DNA from: JBCFAY01 sp038562375
Lineage (GTDB): Bacteria > Bacillota > Clostridia > Christensenellales > CAG-138
Direction: 5' to 3'
NCBI GenBank assembly: GCA_038562375.1
Contig: JBCFAY010000021.1
Coordinates: 1 to 58,935, forward strand
Length of the DNA stretch: 58,935 nt
Shown: positions 58,888 to 58,935 of the stretch, in pieces
How positions within the stretch are numbered: position 1 is the stretch's first letter
Layout of the letters: each line of letters begins with the position of its first letter
Translations under genes and position numbers: made by a program
Notes under the pieces: generated by a model
What the model saw: the letters and a program-made list of their open reading frames with translations, nothing else
Told to the model about the DNA's origin: nothing
Database searches by the model: none

Positions 58888-58935
58888 ATACCAAACACAA
58901 GAGGCCATGCTTGCATGGCCTCTTGTGTTTGGTAT
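58888..58935. terminator. Perfect 23-bp hairpin at the window end
   Basis: Bases 58888-58910 are the exact reverse complement of 58913-58935, leaving a two-base centre. It begins ATACCAAACACAAGAGG, like the start of the hairpin that follows repeat copy 2 on the minus strand, so it may terminate a further unit lying beyond the window. Confidence 0.65.

Larger units (their letters stand above)
58210..58935. other. Repeat-bearing intergenic end of the window
   Basis: No protein gene is supported over these 726 bases. A short frame from 58266 to 58379 has no ribosome binding site. The stretch contains the lacI promoter, the tandem repeat units and two long hairpins listed separately. Confidence 0.6.

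Overview
The window reads as chromosomal DNA of an anaerobic member of the Clostridia (Bacillota) with fairly high GC. Evidence for this: strong AGGAGG-type ribosome binding sites, sigma-A promoters, the murB-rapZ-whiA-crh block next to dnaE and pfkA, a YlmC/YmxH-type sporulation gene, a methanol:corrinoid methyltransferase pair, and a selenocysteine-encoding gene of the glycine reductase type. The species cannot be fixed from the sequence.

Layout. 1-430: tail of an IS3-family element abutting the broken 3' end of an amino-acid permease gene. 800-5130: a DUF6530-like gene, then a TetR regulator with a MacB/FtsX-type ABC exporter under a consensus promoter carrying two operators. 5400-7440: a tiny lipoprotein and an Lsa-like ABC-F ribosome protection gene behind a transcription attenuator. 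7600-13940: NlpC/P60 hydrolase, dnaX-ybaB-recR, a two-repeat lipoprotein, a DUF1648 protein and queH. 13996-14275: a nested inverted-repeat element. 14484-16527: mtaC-mtaB. 16735-27590: accessory genes, including a nitroreductase, an MBL hydrolase, an acyltransferase, a DUF5655-DUF1801-DUF1905 fusion, a hemerythrin/CheX pair and a b5-type lipoprotein with a membrane partner. 27747-48121: mostly minus-strand housekeeping genes (rlmD, pfkA, dnaE, crh, whiA, rapZ, murB, plsY, der, pgeF, nrdR, ymxH) ending in a two-component system with a PflX-like radical SAM enzyme.

48437-58209 is the most unusual part. It is a minus-strand cassette of a LacI-family regulator, a UbiD-type decarboxylase, a fused polyamine-type ABC permease, its lipoprotein binding protein and ATPase, and a pair related to components GrdE and GrdB of glycine/sarcosine/betaine reductase. 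The GrdB-like gene has an in-frame UGA (Sec348) followed by a SECIS-like hairpin. The GrdE-like protein lacks the cysteine expected at the self-processing site. Matching palindromes lie in front of lacI and of ubiD. No GrdA, GrdC or GrdD is present. My reading is a regulated catabolic system that imports a substrate, decarboxylates it and/or reduces it with a selenoenzyme; the substrate is unknown.

The window closes with a 300-bp tandem repeat. On the minus strand each unit ends in a sequence like a 5S rRNA 3' end, and long hairpins follow in the same reading direction.
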